From Pseudomonas viridiflava (GTDB lineage Bacteria; Pseudomonadota; Gammaproteobacteria; Pseudomonadales; Pseudomonadaceae), in contig NZ_UPSE01000154.1 of assembly GCF_900573885.1 (NCBI RefSeq), forward strand, positions 141,161-205,160: a DNA stretch of 64,000 nt, given 5' to 3'. Shown here piece after piece: positions 18,863-27,655 of this stretch. The notes under the pieces were generated by a model. It had not been told where the DNA came from. It saw nothing but the letters and a program-made list of their open reading frames with translations, and ran no database searches. The position numbers were made by a program, and so were the translations under genes. The number at the start of each line of letters is the position of its first letter. The stretch's first letter is position 1.

Positions 18863-19975
18863 ATGGGCGAGTCGCAAGTGAACGATGTGCTGGTCAGCTT
18901 TCGTGGCGTTCAGAAAAGCTACGACGGCGAGAACCTCATCGTCAAAGACCTCAACCTGGACATTCGCAAAGGCGAATTTCTCACCCTGCTGGGGCCGTCC
19001 GGCTCCGGCAAAACCACCAGCCTGATGATGCTTGCCGGCTTCGAAACGCCCACCAGCGGCGAAATTCTGCTGGCCGGTCGCGCCATCAATAACGTGCCGC
19101 CGCACAAGCGCGACATCGGCATGGTGTTCCAGAACTACGCGTTGTTCCCGCACATGACCGTGGCGGAAAACCTGGCGTTTCCGCTGACCGTGCGCGGCAT
19201 GAACAAAACCGACGTCAGCGAGCGCGTCAAGCGTGCGTTGTCGATGGTGCAGCTCGACACCTTCCGCAATCGCTACCCCGGCCAGTTGTCCGGCGGCCAG
19301 CAGCAACGCGTGGCACTGGCCCGCGCGCTGGTGTTCGAGCCGCAGCTGGTGCTGATGGATGAACCGCTGGGCGCGCTGGATAAACAGCTGCGCGAGCACA
19401 TGCAGATGGAGATCAAGCACCTGCACCAGCGCCTGGGCGTAACCGTGGTGTACGTGACCCACGACCAGGGCGAAGCGCTGACCATGTCTGACCGCGTGGC
19501 GGTGTTTCACCAGGGCGAAATTCAGCAGATCGCGCCGCCGCGTGAACTGTACGAAGAACCGAAGAACACCTTTGTCGCCAACTTCATCGGCGAGAACAAC
19601 CGCCTCAATGGCCGCCTGGTCAGCAGCGACGGTGACCGGTGCGTGGTCGAGCTGGCGCGTGGCGAGAAGGTCAGTGCGCTGGCGGTCAACGTCGGTCAGC
19701 CGGGCGAGCCGGTGACCTTGTCGGTGCGCCCCGAGCGCGTGCTGATCAACAGCGCCAGCGATGTGTGCAGCAACCGTTTCTCCGGCCGCGTGGCCGAATT
19801 TATCTACCTGGGCGACCACGTGCGTGTGCGCCTGGAGGTGTGTGGCAAGGCCGACTTCTACGTCAAGCAACCCATCGCCGATCTCGATCCGGCGCTGGCG
19901 GTGGGCGACGTGGTTCCGCTCGGTTGGCAGGTGGAGCACGTCAGGGCGTTGGATCCGCTATTGGAAACAGCCTGA
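18863..19975 (+). CDS. agtA: ABC importer ATPase (polyamine / omega-amino-acid type)
   Basis: A 370-residue PotA-type ATPase. Walker A is GPSGSGKTT (residues 44-52), the Q-loop VFQNYALFPHMTVAENLAFP, the signature LSGGQQQRVALARAL, Walker B LVLMDEPLGALD and the switch histidine in VVYVTHDQGEA. The C-terminal 120 residues form the TOBE/OB domain (LSVRPERVLINSA). It energises import by the products of the next three genes. Order ATPase-binding protein-permease-permease, and the sensor kinase before it, match agtABCD of P. aeruginosa (5-aminovalerate/GABA uptake). The symbol is therefore a synteny-based proposal; a plain putrescine or spermidine transporter remains possible. Confidence 0.8.
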   Translation: MGESQVNDVLVSFRGVQKSYDGENLIVKDLNLDIRKGEFLTLLGPSGSGKTTSLMMLAGFETPTSGEILLAGRAINNVPPHKRDIGMVFQNYALFPHMTVAENLAFPLTVRGMNKTDVSERVKRALSMVQLDTFRNRYPGQLSGGQQQRVALARALVFEPQLVLMDEPLGALDKQLREHMQMEIKHLHQRLGVTVVYVTHDQGEALTMSDRVAVFHQGEIQQIAPPRELYEEPKNTFVANFIGENNRLNGRLVSSDGDRCVVELARGEKVSALAVNVGQPGEPVTLSVRPERVLINSASDVCSNRFSGRVAEFIYLGDHVRVRLEVCGKADFYVKQPIADLDPALAVGDVVPLGWQVEHVRALDPLLETA

Positions 19976-20037
19976 CCGCTTTGAAGTTCGCAGTTTGATA
20001 ACGCGTTATTCAACCCAGCACTGTGGAGAAAACAACA

Positions 20038-21069
20038 ATGAAACAAGCACTGAAATTCGTCAGCGTGGCACTCGGCCTGGCAGTTGCCAGCCAGGCCATG
20101 GCGGCCGATCTGACCGTGATCTCGTTCGGGGGAGCGAACAAGGCCGCGCAGGTCAAAGCGTTTTATGAGCCGTGGGAAGCGGCCGGCAAAGGCAAGATCG
20201 TGGCCGGTGAGTACAACGGCGAAATGGCCAAGGTCAAAGCCATGGTCGACACCAACAGCGTGTCCTGGGACCTGGTAGAAGTCGAGTCGCCGGAACTGTC
20301 GCGCGGCTGCGATGAAGACCTGTTCGAAACCCTCGACCCCGCCCTGTTCGGCAACAAGGCCGACTACGTGCCGGGCGCCATTCAAAGCTGCGGCGTGGGC
20401 TTCTTCGTATGGTCCACCGTGCTGGCCTACAACGCCGACAAACTGAAAACCGCACCCACCAGCTGGGCCGATTTCTGGGACACCACCAAGTTCCCCGGCA
20501 AGCGTGGCCTGCGTAAAGGCGCCAAGTACACCCTGGAATTCGCCCTGATGGCCGACGGCGTTGCGCCCAAAGACGTCTACAAAGTGCTGGCCAGCAAAGA
20601 CGGCCAGAACCGCGCCTTCAAGAAACTCGACGAGCTGAAACCGAGCATTCAGTGGTGGGAAGCCGGCGCCCAGCCGCCGCAATACCTCGCCTCGGGTGAC
20701 GTGGTGATGAGCTCGGCCTACAACGGCCGCATCGCCGCCGTGCAGAAAGAAAGCAACCTGAAAGTGGTGTGGACCGGCGGCATCTACGACTTCGACGCCT
20801 GGGCCATTCCGAAGGGTTCGAAGAATGCCGAAGAAGCGAAGAAATTCATCGCCTACTCGGTTCAGCCTGAGCAGCAAAAAATCTTCTCGGAAAACATCGC
20901 CTACGGTCCGGCCAACTCCAAAGCCGTGGCCCTGCTGGACAAAGGCATCCTGAAAGACATGCCGACCACACCGGAAAACATCGCCGATCAAGTGCAGATC
21001 GACGTGACCTTCTGGGCCGACAACGGCGAGCAGTTGGAGCAGCGCTTCAACTCGTGGGCTGCGAAGTAA
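20038..21069 (+). CDS. agtB: periplasmic substrate-binding protein, PotD/PotF type
   Basis: A 343-residue protein with a clear Sec signal peptide (MKQALKFVSVALGLAVASQAMA, cut before ADLTVISFGG). ADLTVISFGGANKAAQ is the typical start of bacterial extracellular solute-binding family 1/8 proteins. EVESPELSRGCDEDLFETL and PTSWADFWDTTKFPGKRGL are recognisable family blocks. Start ATG at 20038 is chosen over an in-frame ATG 15 bases upstream because it begins the signal peptide and has GGAGAA upstream. It delivers polyamines or omega-amino acids to the two permeases that follow. A 150-base gap with a REP-like pair separates it from the first permease. Confidence 0.82.
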   Translation: MKQALKFVSVALGLAVASQAMAADLTVISFGGANKAAQVKAFYEPWEAAGKGKIVAGEYNGEMAKVKAMVDTNSVSWDLVEVESPELSRGCDEDLFETLDPALFGNKADYVPGAIQSCGVGFFVWSTVLAYNADKLKTAPTSWADFWDTTKFPGKRGLRKGAKYTLEFALMADGVAPKDVYKVLASKDGQNRAFKKLDELKPSIQWWEAGAQPPQYLASGDVVMSSAYNGRIAAVQKESNLKVVWTGGIYDFDAWAIPKGSKNAEEAKKFIAYSVQPEQQKIFSENIAYGPANSKAVALLDKGILKDMPTTPENIADQVQIDVTFWADNGEQLEQRFNSWAAK

Positions 21070-21097
21070 AAAGCGGGTAACGCCGCTGCGTAACCCC

Positions 21098-21185
21098 TTG
21101 TAGGAGCGAGCTTGCTCGCGAAGAACCTGAGCGCCACGCGATGCGTCCGCGTTAACGGCCTTCGCGAGAGAGCTCGCTCCTACGG
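21098..21185. repeat. REP pair (TGTAGGAGCGAGCTTGCTCGCGAA family)
   Basis: The forward copy TGTAGGAGCGAGCTTGCTCG begins at about 21100. The inverted copy (CGAGAGAGCTCGCTCCTACG) ends near 21184. The pair sits between the binding-protein gene and the first permease gene, a position known to protect upstream mRNA and raise binding-protein expression relative to membrane components. That role is inferred from position. Confidence 0.8.
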
Positions 21186-21218
21186 GGATAGCGATTCATT
21201 TTTGTTCGGAGTAGCCCT

Positions 21219-22451
21219 ATGGCTGTCGCCATTGCTGAAACCACCTTAAAGCAACGCCTCGCGCGTGCCGAGCGGGTCAATCGCCTCAAGGCGCAAGCGC
21301 TGATCGCGCCGCTGGTGCTGTTTTTGCTCCTGGTGTTTCTGGTGCCGATCGTCGCGCTGCTCTACAAAAGCGTCGCCAACCCCGAGGTGGTCAACGGCCT
21401 GCCGCGCACCGTGGTGGCGGTGGCTGATTGGGATGGCAAAGGCTTGCCAGCTGAGCCGGTGTACAAGGCCATCAGCGAAGACCTGGGCGAAGCCCGCAAA
21501 AACCAAGTCTTGGGCGATTTGTCCAAGCGTCTGAATATGGAATCGGCTGGCTACCGCAGCCTGCTGATGAAAACCGCCCGCGCGCTGCCATTCGCCGAAA
21601 CGCCGGCCTCTTATAAAGAAGCGCTGGAGGCCCTGGATGAGCGCTGGGGCGATCCGGCCTACTGGCAGGTGATCCGCCGCAATACCTCAAACGTCACGCC
21701 TTACTACTTGCTGGCGGCCGTCGATCACCGCATCGACGACGTCGGCGAAGTGGCGCCGGCCACGCCGGACCAGGCCATTTACCTGGATATTTTCGCCCGC
21801 ACCTTCTGGATGGGCCTGGTGATCACCGCCATCTGCCTGGTGCTGGCCTATCCGCTGGCGTACCTGCTGGCCAACCTGCCGTCGCGCCAGAGCAACCTGT
21901 TGATGATTCTTGTGTTGCTGCCGTTCTGGACCTCGATTCTGGTGCGCGTGGCCGCATGGATTGTGCTGCTGCAATCGGGCGGCCTGATCAACAGCGCGCT
22001 GATGGCCATAGGCATTATCGATAAACCGCTGGAGCTGGTGTTCAACCGTTCCGGCGTTTACATCGCCATGGTGCACATCATGCTGCCGTTCATGATTTTG
22101 CCGATTTACAGCGTGATGAAAGGCATTTCGCCTACCTATATGCGCGCGGCGATTTCCCTGGGTTGTCATCCGTTCGCCAGCTTCTGGCGCGTGTACTTCC
22201 CGCAAACCCTGGCCGGTGTCGGCGCCGGGTGCCTGCTGGTGTTCATTTTGTCCATCGGCTACTACATCACCCCGGCGCTGCTGGGCAGCCCGAGCGATCA
22301 GATGGTCAGCTACTTCGTTGCGTTCTACACCAACACCAGCATCAACTGGGGCATGGCCACGGCGCTCGGCGGCCTGCTGTTGTTCGCGACGCTGGCCCTT
22401 TACGTGGTTTACAGCTGGCTGGTGGGCGCAAGCCGCCTGCGTCTGAGCTGA
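21219..22451 (+). CDS. agtC: ABC importer permease 1 (PotB/PotH-like)
   Basis: A 410-residue inner-membrane permease. TM1 lies at about residues 27-48 (ALIAPLVLFLLLVFLVPIVALLY). An unusually long soluble stretch of about 130 residues (about 50-185) follows before the core of five helices, so the protein is about 120 residues longer than standard PotB. The coupling EAA-like loop is AISLGCHPFASFWRVYFPQTLAG near 310-332. It pairs with the next gene to form the transport channel. The extension is probably periplasmic by the positive-inside rule. Clean coding composition and no frameshift show that the insertion is genuine. Confidence 0.82.
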   Translation: MAVAIAETTLKQRLARAERVNRLKAQALIAPLVLFLLLVFLVPIVALLYKSVANPEVVNGLPRTVVAVADWDGKGLPAEPVYKAISEDLGEARKNQVLGDLSKRLNMESAGYRSLLMKTARALPFAETPASYKEALEALDERWGDPAYWQVIRRNTSNVTPYYLLAAVDHRIDDVGEVAPATPDQAIYLDIFARTFWMGLVITAICLVLAYPLAYLLANLPSRQSNLLMILVLLPFWTSILVRVAAWIVLLQSGGLINSALMAIGIIDKPLELVFNRSGVYIAMVHIMLPFMILPIYSVMKGISPTYMRAAISLGCHPFASFWRVYFPQTLAGVGAGCLLVFILSIGYYITPALLGSPSDQMVSYFVAFYTNTSINWGMATALGGLLLFATLALYVVYSWLVGASRLRLS

Positions 22452-22466
22452 TCAGGAGAACATCTG

Positions 22467-23294
22467 ATGCAAAGTCCTTATATGTCTCCAATCGAGCGGG
22501 TCTGGTACTACACCCTTCGCGGCATGTGCGCGCTGGTGCTGTTGTTTCTGATTCTGCCGGTGCTGGTGATCGTGCCGCTGTCGTTCAACTCCGGCAGCTT
22601 TCTGGTGTACCCGCTGCAAGGGTTTTCACTGCAGTGGTACGAGGACTTCTTCGCCTCGGCCGACTGGATGCGCTCGCTGAAAAACAGCCTGATCGTGGCG
22701 CCCGCCGCCACCGTGCTGGCGATGGTGTTCGGCACGCTCGCCGCCATCGGCCTGACCCGTGGCGAATTTCGCGGCAAGGCGCTGGTGATGAGCCTGGTGA
22801 TTTCACCCATGGTGGTGCCGGTGGTGATCGTCGGCGTGGCCAGCTATCTGTTCTTCGCGCCGCTGGGCCTGGGCAACAGCTACCTGTCGCTGATCGTGGT
22901 GCACGCGGTGTTGGGCGTGCCGTTCGTGATCATCACCGTGTCGGCGACCTTGCAGGGTTTCAACTACAACCTGGTGCGCGCGGCGGCCAGCCTGGGTGCC
23001 TCGCCGATCACTGCGTTTCGCCGGGTGACCTTGCCGCTGATTGCGCCAGGCGTGATCTCGGGCGCGCTGTTCGCCTTTGCTACCTCGTTTGACGAAGTGG
23101 TGGTAACGCTCTTTCTCGCCGGCCCAGGGCAGGCGACCTTGCCTCGGCAAATGTTCAGCGGCATCCGCGAAAACCTCAGCCCCACCATTGCGGCGGCGGC
23201 GACGTTGCTGATCGGGTTTTCAATTGTGCTGTTGCTGACGCTGGAATGGCTGCGCGGGCGGAGTGAGAAATTGCGCACTTCGGCGAGCGAGTAA
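22467..23294 (+). CDS. agtD: ABC importer permease 2 (PotC/PotI-like)
   Basis: A 275-residue inner-membrane permease with six helices, standard for PotC. The EAA loop is AAASLGASPITAFRRVTLPLIAPG (around residues 172-195), which docks with the ATPase. It begins 15 bases after the first permease with AGGAG upstream, so the two are translated from one message. It completes the ATPase, binding protein and two-permease set. The C-terminus is soluble and basic (RGRSEKLRTSASE). Confidence 0.85.
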   Translation: MQSPYMSPIERVWYYTLRGMCALVLLFLILPVLVIVPLSFNSGSFLVYPLQGFSLQWYEDFFASADWMRSLKNSLIVAPAATVLAMVFGTLAAIGLTRGEFRGKALVMSLVISPMVVPVVIVGVASYLFFAPLGLGNSYLSLIVVHAVLGVPFVIITVSATLQGFNYNLVRAAASLGASPITAFRRVTLPLIAPGVISGALFAFATSFDEVVVTLFLAGPGQATLPRQMFSGIRENLSPTIAAAATLLIGFSIVLLLTLEWLRGRSEKLRTSASE

Positions 23295-23413
23295 GAGCCG
23301 GTCCGCGACTAACGGGCTGCTCGGCCATCGCCTGACCTGCTGCTCCGCCTACGGCGCGACCATCGCACGGTGTACCATCCCTGCCTTGTGTTTTCGCTGT
23401 AGTCGGACTGTTA

Positions 23414-24604
23414 ATGAACTTACGTATTCTGCTGATCCTCGGCGCGCTCAGTGCCTTCGGCCCGTTGGCCATCGATTTCTACCTGCCGAGCTTCCCCACG
23501 CTGGCCCACGCCTTCGGCACTGACGTGGAGCATGTGCAGCTCACCCTGGCCGCCTATTTCAGCGGGTTGGCGATTGGGCAACTGGTGTACGGCCCGCTGA
23601 CGGACCGCTTCGGTCGTCGCCTGCCGTTGCTGGTTGGCGTCGTGCTGTTTACAGCCGCTTCCGCCGCCTGCGCGCTGTCGACAAGCCTTGAATGGTTGAT
23701 CGTTTCGCGCTTTGTTCAAGCCTTGGGCGGTTGCGCCGGCATGGTGATTTCCCGCGCGGTAATTCGCGACCTCTGCGACCCGCTGGCCTCGGCCAAGGCG
23801 TTCTCGCAATTGATGCTGGTGATGGGCGTGGCGCCCATCCTGGCGCCGTTCGGCGGTGGCGTGCTGCTCAACCTGTTCGGCTGGCCCTCGATTTTCTGGT
23901 GCCTCACCGGCTTTAGCGTGTTGTGTCTGCTGGGCGTGGCGCTGTGGTTGCCGGAAACCATTCCCGCCGGACTTGCACGGCCGCCGTTGCGCGGGGCGTT
24001 TCGTCAGTATTGGCGTTTGCTCGGTGACGGCCAGTTCCTCGGCCATGCGCTCACTGGCGGCGTCGCCATGGCGGGCATGTTCGCGTATATCGCCGGTTCG
24101 CCCTTTGTGTTTATCGAGCTGTACGGCGTGCCGCCCGAGCATTACGGCTGGTTGTTTGGCGGCAATGCGGCGGGGTTCATCCTCACAGCGCAGATCAACG
24201 CGCGGCTGTTGCGCCACCACGGTCCGGGTTACTGGCTGGTGCGAATCGTGTGGCTGTACCTGCTGTTCGCCCTGATTCTGCTGGCGGTTACCGCGTTCAA
24301 ACCGGCGCAGTTGTGGCCGTTGATGGTGCCGTTGTTCTGCTTTATCGCCAGCCTGGGTTGCATCATTCCCAACGCTTCGGCCTGCGCCATGGCCGGGCAG
24401 GGCAGCCATGCGGGCAGCGCGTCGGCGCTGTTGGGCTGCTTGCAGTTCAGCGTAGCGGCGGGTGCCGCCAGCCTGGTGGGCGTGCTGCACGACGGCACGG
24501 CAATGCCCATGGCAATGGTCATCAGCCTGTGCGGCGTGGTGGCGATGGTGCTGGCGCTGGTGACGTCACGCAGCGCGAAGAACGTGCCGTTCGGCGTGTT
24601 GTAA
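23414..24604 (+). CDS. Bcr/CflA-family multidrug efflux MFS transporter
   Basis: A 396-residue, 12-helix major facilitator. The N-terminus MNLRILLILGALSAFGPLAIDFYLPSFP is the standard Bcr/CflA opening (conserved D in LAIDFYLPS). The loop 2-3 signature is YGPLTDRFGRRLPLLVG (GxxxDRxGRR), and motif C-like residues follow in helix 5 (GVAPILAPFGGGVLL). It should export drugs or other small molecules with proton antiport. It stands alone between the agt-like operon and a convergent small gene. Substrate unknown; E. coli Bcr handles bicyclomycin and sulfonamides. Confidence 0.88.
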   Translation: MNLRILLILGALSAFGPLAIDFYLPSFPTLAHAFGTDVEHVQLTLAAYFSGLAIGQLVYGPLTDRFGRRLPLLVGVVLFTAASAACALSTSLEWLIVSRFVQALGGCAGMVISRAVIRDLCDPLASAKAFSQLMLVMGVAPILAPFGGGVLLNLFGWPSIFWCLTGFSVLCLLGVALWLPETIPAGLARPPLRGAFRQYWRLLGDGQFLGHALTGGVAMAGMFAYIAGSPFVFIELYGVPPEHYGWLFGGNAAGFILTAQINARLLRHHGPGYWLVRIVWLYLLFALILLAVTAFKPAQLWPLMVPLFCFIASLGCIIPNASACAMAGQGSHAGSASALLGCLQFSVAAGAASLVGVLHDGTAMPMAMVISLCGVVAMVLALVTSRSAKNVPFGVL

Positions 24605-24619
24605 CGGCACGCCGGGCAT

Positions 24620-24647
24620 AAAAAAACGCGCTAACCGGCGGCGCGTT
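24620..24647 (-). terminator. intrinsic terminator overlapping the stop of the 59-aa gene
   Basis: Read on the minus strand: AACGCGC, a nine-base loop, GCGCGTT and a run of T (the A tract at 24620-24626). The stop codon of the small gene at 24631-24633 lies inside the hairpin, so translation and termination share the same bases. Confidence 0.75.
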
Positions 24648-24810
24648 GTTCGACTTGCGGGAGTTGATGCGGGGCTTTCAGTCGGGCTTCCAGCGTGGTG
24701 ACAAACTCGCGGGCCTGCGCCTCGCTGCGGAAACTGACGGCATGCTGATCCATGCGAACTTGCCAAAGCGGGCCTTGCGGCGTGGAGAGCGTACGAACAA
24801 GAATTTTCAT
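24631..24810 (-). CDS. conserved small protein, 59 aa, function unknown
   Basis: The frame from the ATG complementary to 24808-24810 to TAG at 24631 encodes 59 residues (MKILVRTLSTPQGPLWQVRM at the start). A strong AGGAGG Shine-Dalgarno precedes the ATG by seven bases, and an intrinsic terminator ends the message, so this is a real one-gene unit. The protein is soluble with no signal peptide or membrane segment. The pattern of short strands (ILVRTLSTPQGPLWQVRMDQHAVSF) followed by a helix (SEAQAREFVTTLEARLKAP) suggests a compact beta-beta-beta-alpha fold. I recall similar short proteins in other Pseudomonas genomes, without known function. Confidence 0.7.
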   Translation of the reverse strand: MKILVRTLSTPQGPLWQVRMDQHAVSFRSEAQAREFVTTLEARLKAPHQLPQVEQRAAG

Positions 24811-24927
24811 GCCTGCCTCCTGCGGTTGGAATGTCGAGGAAGTTGCAGTCTAGTCAGCGTTCATGAATTTTCTTTGACGGTGGTCATTTGAGCGACATGC
24901 GGTCGTCTGGTTAAAACGGAACGTGTA

Positions 24928-25086
24928 CGTAGGTTGGGTTGAGCAGAGCGAAGCCCAACGACACGCCGCCGCCAGCCCTGCCACCGTTCCCACAGACTGC
25001 GTGAAGTTCACACGTTCTGTTGGGTGGCGGCGGCGGGGCGGATGGTTGCGTACCGTTGGGCTTCGCCTTTGGCTCAACCCAACCTA
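24928..25086. repeat. inverted pair of GTAGGTTGGGTTGAGC-type repeats
   Basis: The left arm GTAGGTTGGGTTGAGCAGAG (about 24930-24949, continuing GCGAAGCCCAACG) faces a right arm GTTGGGCTTCGCC...GGCTCAACCCAACCTAC (about 25053-25085). Between them lie about 90 bases with no gene. Together with the end of the small gene this accounts for the 290-base gap. Confidence 0.75.
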
Positions 25087-25103
25087 CACCGCGTTCGGAC
25101 GGC

Positions 25104-26117
25104 TCAGAAACTCTCCAGCACAATCTTGCCCTTGGCCTTGCCGCTTTCCAGTAGCGCATGGGCGCGGCGCAGGTTAGCGGCGGTGATGCTGCCGAAGTGC
25201 TCGCCGACGGTGGTTTTCAAGGTGCCGGCGTCGATCAGGTCGGCCACCTGATTGAGCAGGCGGTGCTGTTCGATCATGTCGGCGGTTTCGAACATCGAGC
25301 GGGTGTACATGAACTCCCAATGCAGCGACAGGCTCTTGCGCTTGAGCTTGGTCACATCGAGGCTTTTCGGATCGTCGATGAGGCCGAGCTTACCTTGCGG
25401 CTCCAGCGCTTCGACGAGCTGGTCGAGGTGGTCATCGGTGTTGGTCAGGCTGGCTACGTAAGTCACCTGGCCGATGCCGATGCGCTTGACTTCTTCGGCC
25501 AGCGGCTTGCTGTGGTCGATCACGTGATGGGCACCCAGCTCACGGACCCAATCCTGCGTTTCGCTGCGCGAAGCGGTGCCGATTACGGTGAGGTCGGTCA
25601 GCTGCCGAGCCAACTGCACCAGAATCGAACCCACGCCGCCGGCGGCACCCACAATCAGCAGGCTCTGCTTCTTGCCGCTGCTGCCCTGTGGCACCTGCAG
25701 GCGCTCGAACAATAATTCCCAGGCGGTAATGGCGGTCAGCGGCAGGGCGGCGCTTTGGGTGAAGCTGAGGTTTTTCGGCATATGACCGACGATGCGCTCG
25801 TCGACCACATGCAGTTCGCTATTGCCGCCGGCCCGGGTCAAGGCGCCGGCGTAGAACACCTTGTCGCCGACCTTGAACAGACTCACTTCGCTGCCCACCG
25901 CTTTCACCACGCCGGCCACATCCCAGCCCAGCACGTTGGCCGCGCCATTTTCCGGGGCCACGTTTTTACGGATTTTGGTATCGACCGGGTTCACTGAAAT
26001 GGCACGTACTTCGACGAGCAAGTCGCGCGGCAGCGGGGTAGGGGCGGGAAGCTCGACGTCTTGCAACGCCGCTTCGTTGTCGAGGGGCAGCGACTGATAG
26101 TAGGCAATGGCTTTCAT
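25104..26117 (-). CDS. zinc-type alcohol dehydrogenase-like / quinone oxidoreductase (MDR family)
   Basis: A 337-residue medium-chain dehydrogenase/reductase. The GroES-like N-terminal domain reads LLVEVRAISVNPVDTKIRKN (about residues 34-53). The Rossmann domain carries LLIVGAAGGVGSILVQLARQ (about 151-170, AAxxGVGS), the NADPH-binding motif of quinone reductases. The structural-zinc cysteine cluster of alcohol dehydrogenases is absent, so a zinc-free NADPH quinone/enone reductase is likeliest despite the common database name. It is divergent from a LysR regulator across 131 bases, which probably controls it. Confidence 0.83.
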   Translation of the reverse strand: MKAIAYYQSLPLDNEAALQDVELPAPTPLPRDLLVEVRAISVNPVDTKIRKNVAPENGAANVLGWDVAGVVKAVGSEVSLFKVGDKVFYAGALTRAGGNSELHVVDERIVGHMPKNLSFTQSAALPLTAITAWELLFERLQVPQGSSGKKQSLLIVGAAGGVGSILVQLARQLTDLTVIGTASRSETQDWVRELGAHHVIDHSKPLAEEVKRIGIGQVTYVASLTNTDDHLDQLVEALEPQGKLGLIDDPKSLDVTKLKRKSLSLHWEFMYTRSMFETADMIEQHRLLNQVADLIDAGTLKTTVGEHFGSITAANLRRAHALLESGKAKGKIVLESF

Positions 26118-26248
26118 ATGAAGACTCCGAAAGAGGGGTGGGCGATGGATGGCGAGCAGGTTCGGCTATTCCGCGCGTAAGGAAAAGAGCGTAAAAACGA
26201 ACGCTGTTTCAACCCGCTGTTGATAATCGTCTGTTACGAGTGCCCGCC

Positions 26249-27157
26249 ATGTTGCGCCTTGATGATCTGCAAATTGTTGTACGCACCGCTGACTGCGGCA
26301 GCCTGTCGGCGGCGGCGCGTGATCTGGATGTGTCGCCGGCCGTGGCCAGCGCGGCGCTCAAGCGGCTCGAGCAGCAGCTCGAAGTCCGCCTGTTCGCCCG
26401 CTCTACACGCAGCCTGCGCATGACGCCCGAAGGCGAGCAGTTTTTGGGCTATGCCCGCGCAGCCTTGCAAAGCCTAGACGAAGCAAAGCAGCAATTGGCC
26501 GGCAGGAAGGTAGACATTAGTGGGGTGCTGCAAATTTCTGCGCCCTCGGATTTCGGCCGCAATGTGCTGCTGCCCTGGCTCGATGAGTTTCAGGCCGAGC
26601 ATCCGCTGCTGCACGTACGGTTGCTGCTGGGCGACCGCAACGCCGACCTGTATCGCCAACCTGTAGACATCGCCATCCGCTATGGTGCGCCGGAAGATTC
26701 CAGCCTGGTGGCGCTGCCGCTGGCGCCGAACAATCGCCGCGTGCTGTGCGCTTCGCCGGCCTACCTGAAAAAACATGGCGAACCGCAGCGTATCGACCAA
26801 CTGGCTCAGCACAATTGCTTGCTGTACATGCTCGGCGGGCGCTTGCACGAGCGCTGGCGGTTTATCGATGGCAAGCGCGAACTCAGCGTGACCGTTGGCG
26901 GCAACCAGGTCAGCGACGATGCCGATGTGGTTCGTCGCTGGGGCGTGGCCGGGCGCGGGGTGATTTACAAATCCTGGCTGGACGTGGCCGCCGACGTCCA
27001 GGCCGGGCGCCTGAAGGTGCTGTTGCCGGAACTGCGTGGCGAGCCTGCCGCTCTTAACCTAATCTGCACCCATCGCGCCCAACTGAGCAAAACGGTGTAC
27101 TTGCTGCGTGAATTCATTCAACTGCGTTGCAGCCAACTTATCCAAGCCAGGCCCTGA
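26249..27157 (+). CDS. LysR-family transcriptional regulator
   Basis: A 302-residue regulator. The N-terminal winged helix-turn-helix is LDDLQIVVRTADCGSLSAAARDLDVSPAVASAALKRLEQQL (about residues 4-44). The effector domain starts near residue 90 (GVLQISAPSDFGRNVLLPWL). The closest architecture is the CrgA/DmlR-type group. I take ATG 26249 (MLRLDDLQIVV) over an in-frame GTG nine bases earlier. It is divergent from the MDR oxidoreductase gene, the standard layout for a LysR regulator and its target; the inducer is unknown. Confidence 0.87.
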   Translation: MLRLDDLQIVVRTADCGSLSAAARDLDVSPAVASAALKRLEQQLEVRLFARSTRSLRMTPEGEQFLGYARAALQSLDEAKQQLAGRKVDISGVLQISAPSDFGRNVLLPWLDEFQAEHPLLHVRLLLGDRNADLYRQPVDIAIRYGAPEDSSLVALPLAPNNRRVLCASPAYLKKHGEPQRIDQLAQHNCLLYMLGGRLHERWRFIDGKRELSVTVGGNQVSDDADVVRRWGVAGRGVIYKSWLDVAADVQAGRLKVLLPELRGEPAALNLICTHRAQLSKTVYLLREFIQLRCSQLIQARP

Positions 27158-27226
27158 CGACTGCTGCGGCAACCCGTCCGCGTCTCGGGGGTTGTTATCG
27201 CGCCGCGCGCTGGTAGAGTCGCGGCC

Positions 27227-27607
27227 ATGATCGCCTCCCCATCCCACCGCTCGCTGTTGGCCTGGCTGCTGTATTTCAGCGTGCTGTTCAACGTGCTCGC
27301 CTGCGGCATTGGCCATGGGCAGATGATGGGCTTGAGCCTGAACGGTCTGGGCGGTGCGTTCTGTTCCGCCGACGACAGCGCCGGACCGACGCTGGATTCC
27401 GGCAGCGGGTCGATCAGCGACGACAGCGCCACCCCCTCATTCAACTGTCCCCTGTGTGGCGCCATCAGCCTTGGCCTCGCGCTGCTGTTCTGCCTGAGCT
27501 GGCTGCTGCGCCCGCGCCGCGACCGGCTTCCTGCCTGGGAGCCGCGCAGCAAAGCCCCGCCCCGTTACTCGTGGCCTTCGGCCAACCCTCGCGCTTCTCC
27601 GATCTGA
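27227..27607 (+). CDS. DUF2946 family protein
   Basis: A 126-residue protein with one N-terminal hydrophobic segment (LLAWLLYFSVLFNVLACGIGHGQMMG), the FNCPLCGA motif near residue 80 (two cysteines) and a second hydrophobic stretch (ISLGLALLFCLSWLLR). This is the pattern of DUF2946 proteins, commonly found next to copper-handling genes. Here it begins a probable operon with the PCu(A)C chaperone and the PepSY membrane protein. A CPLC pair plus GHGQMM could bind copper; no biochemical role is established to my knowledge. Confidence 0.75.
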   Translation: MIASPSHRSLLAWLLYFSVLFNVLACGIGHGQMMGLSLNGLGGAFCSADDSAGPTLDSGSGSISDDSATPSFNCPLCGAISLGLALLFCLSWLLRPRRDRLPAWEPRSKAPPRYSWPSANPRASPI

Positions 27608-27655
27608 ACACGCTGGTCTGCTGGTAACCCTGTGTTCATTTTTTGGAGAAGTGCG

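Noticed and set aside
24923..25177. 84-residue plus-strand open frame before the oxidoreductase gene
   Set aside because: It runs through an inverted intergenic repeat and into the opposite gene's end, without a ribosome binding site.
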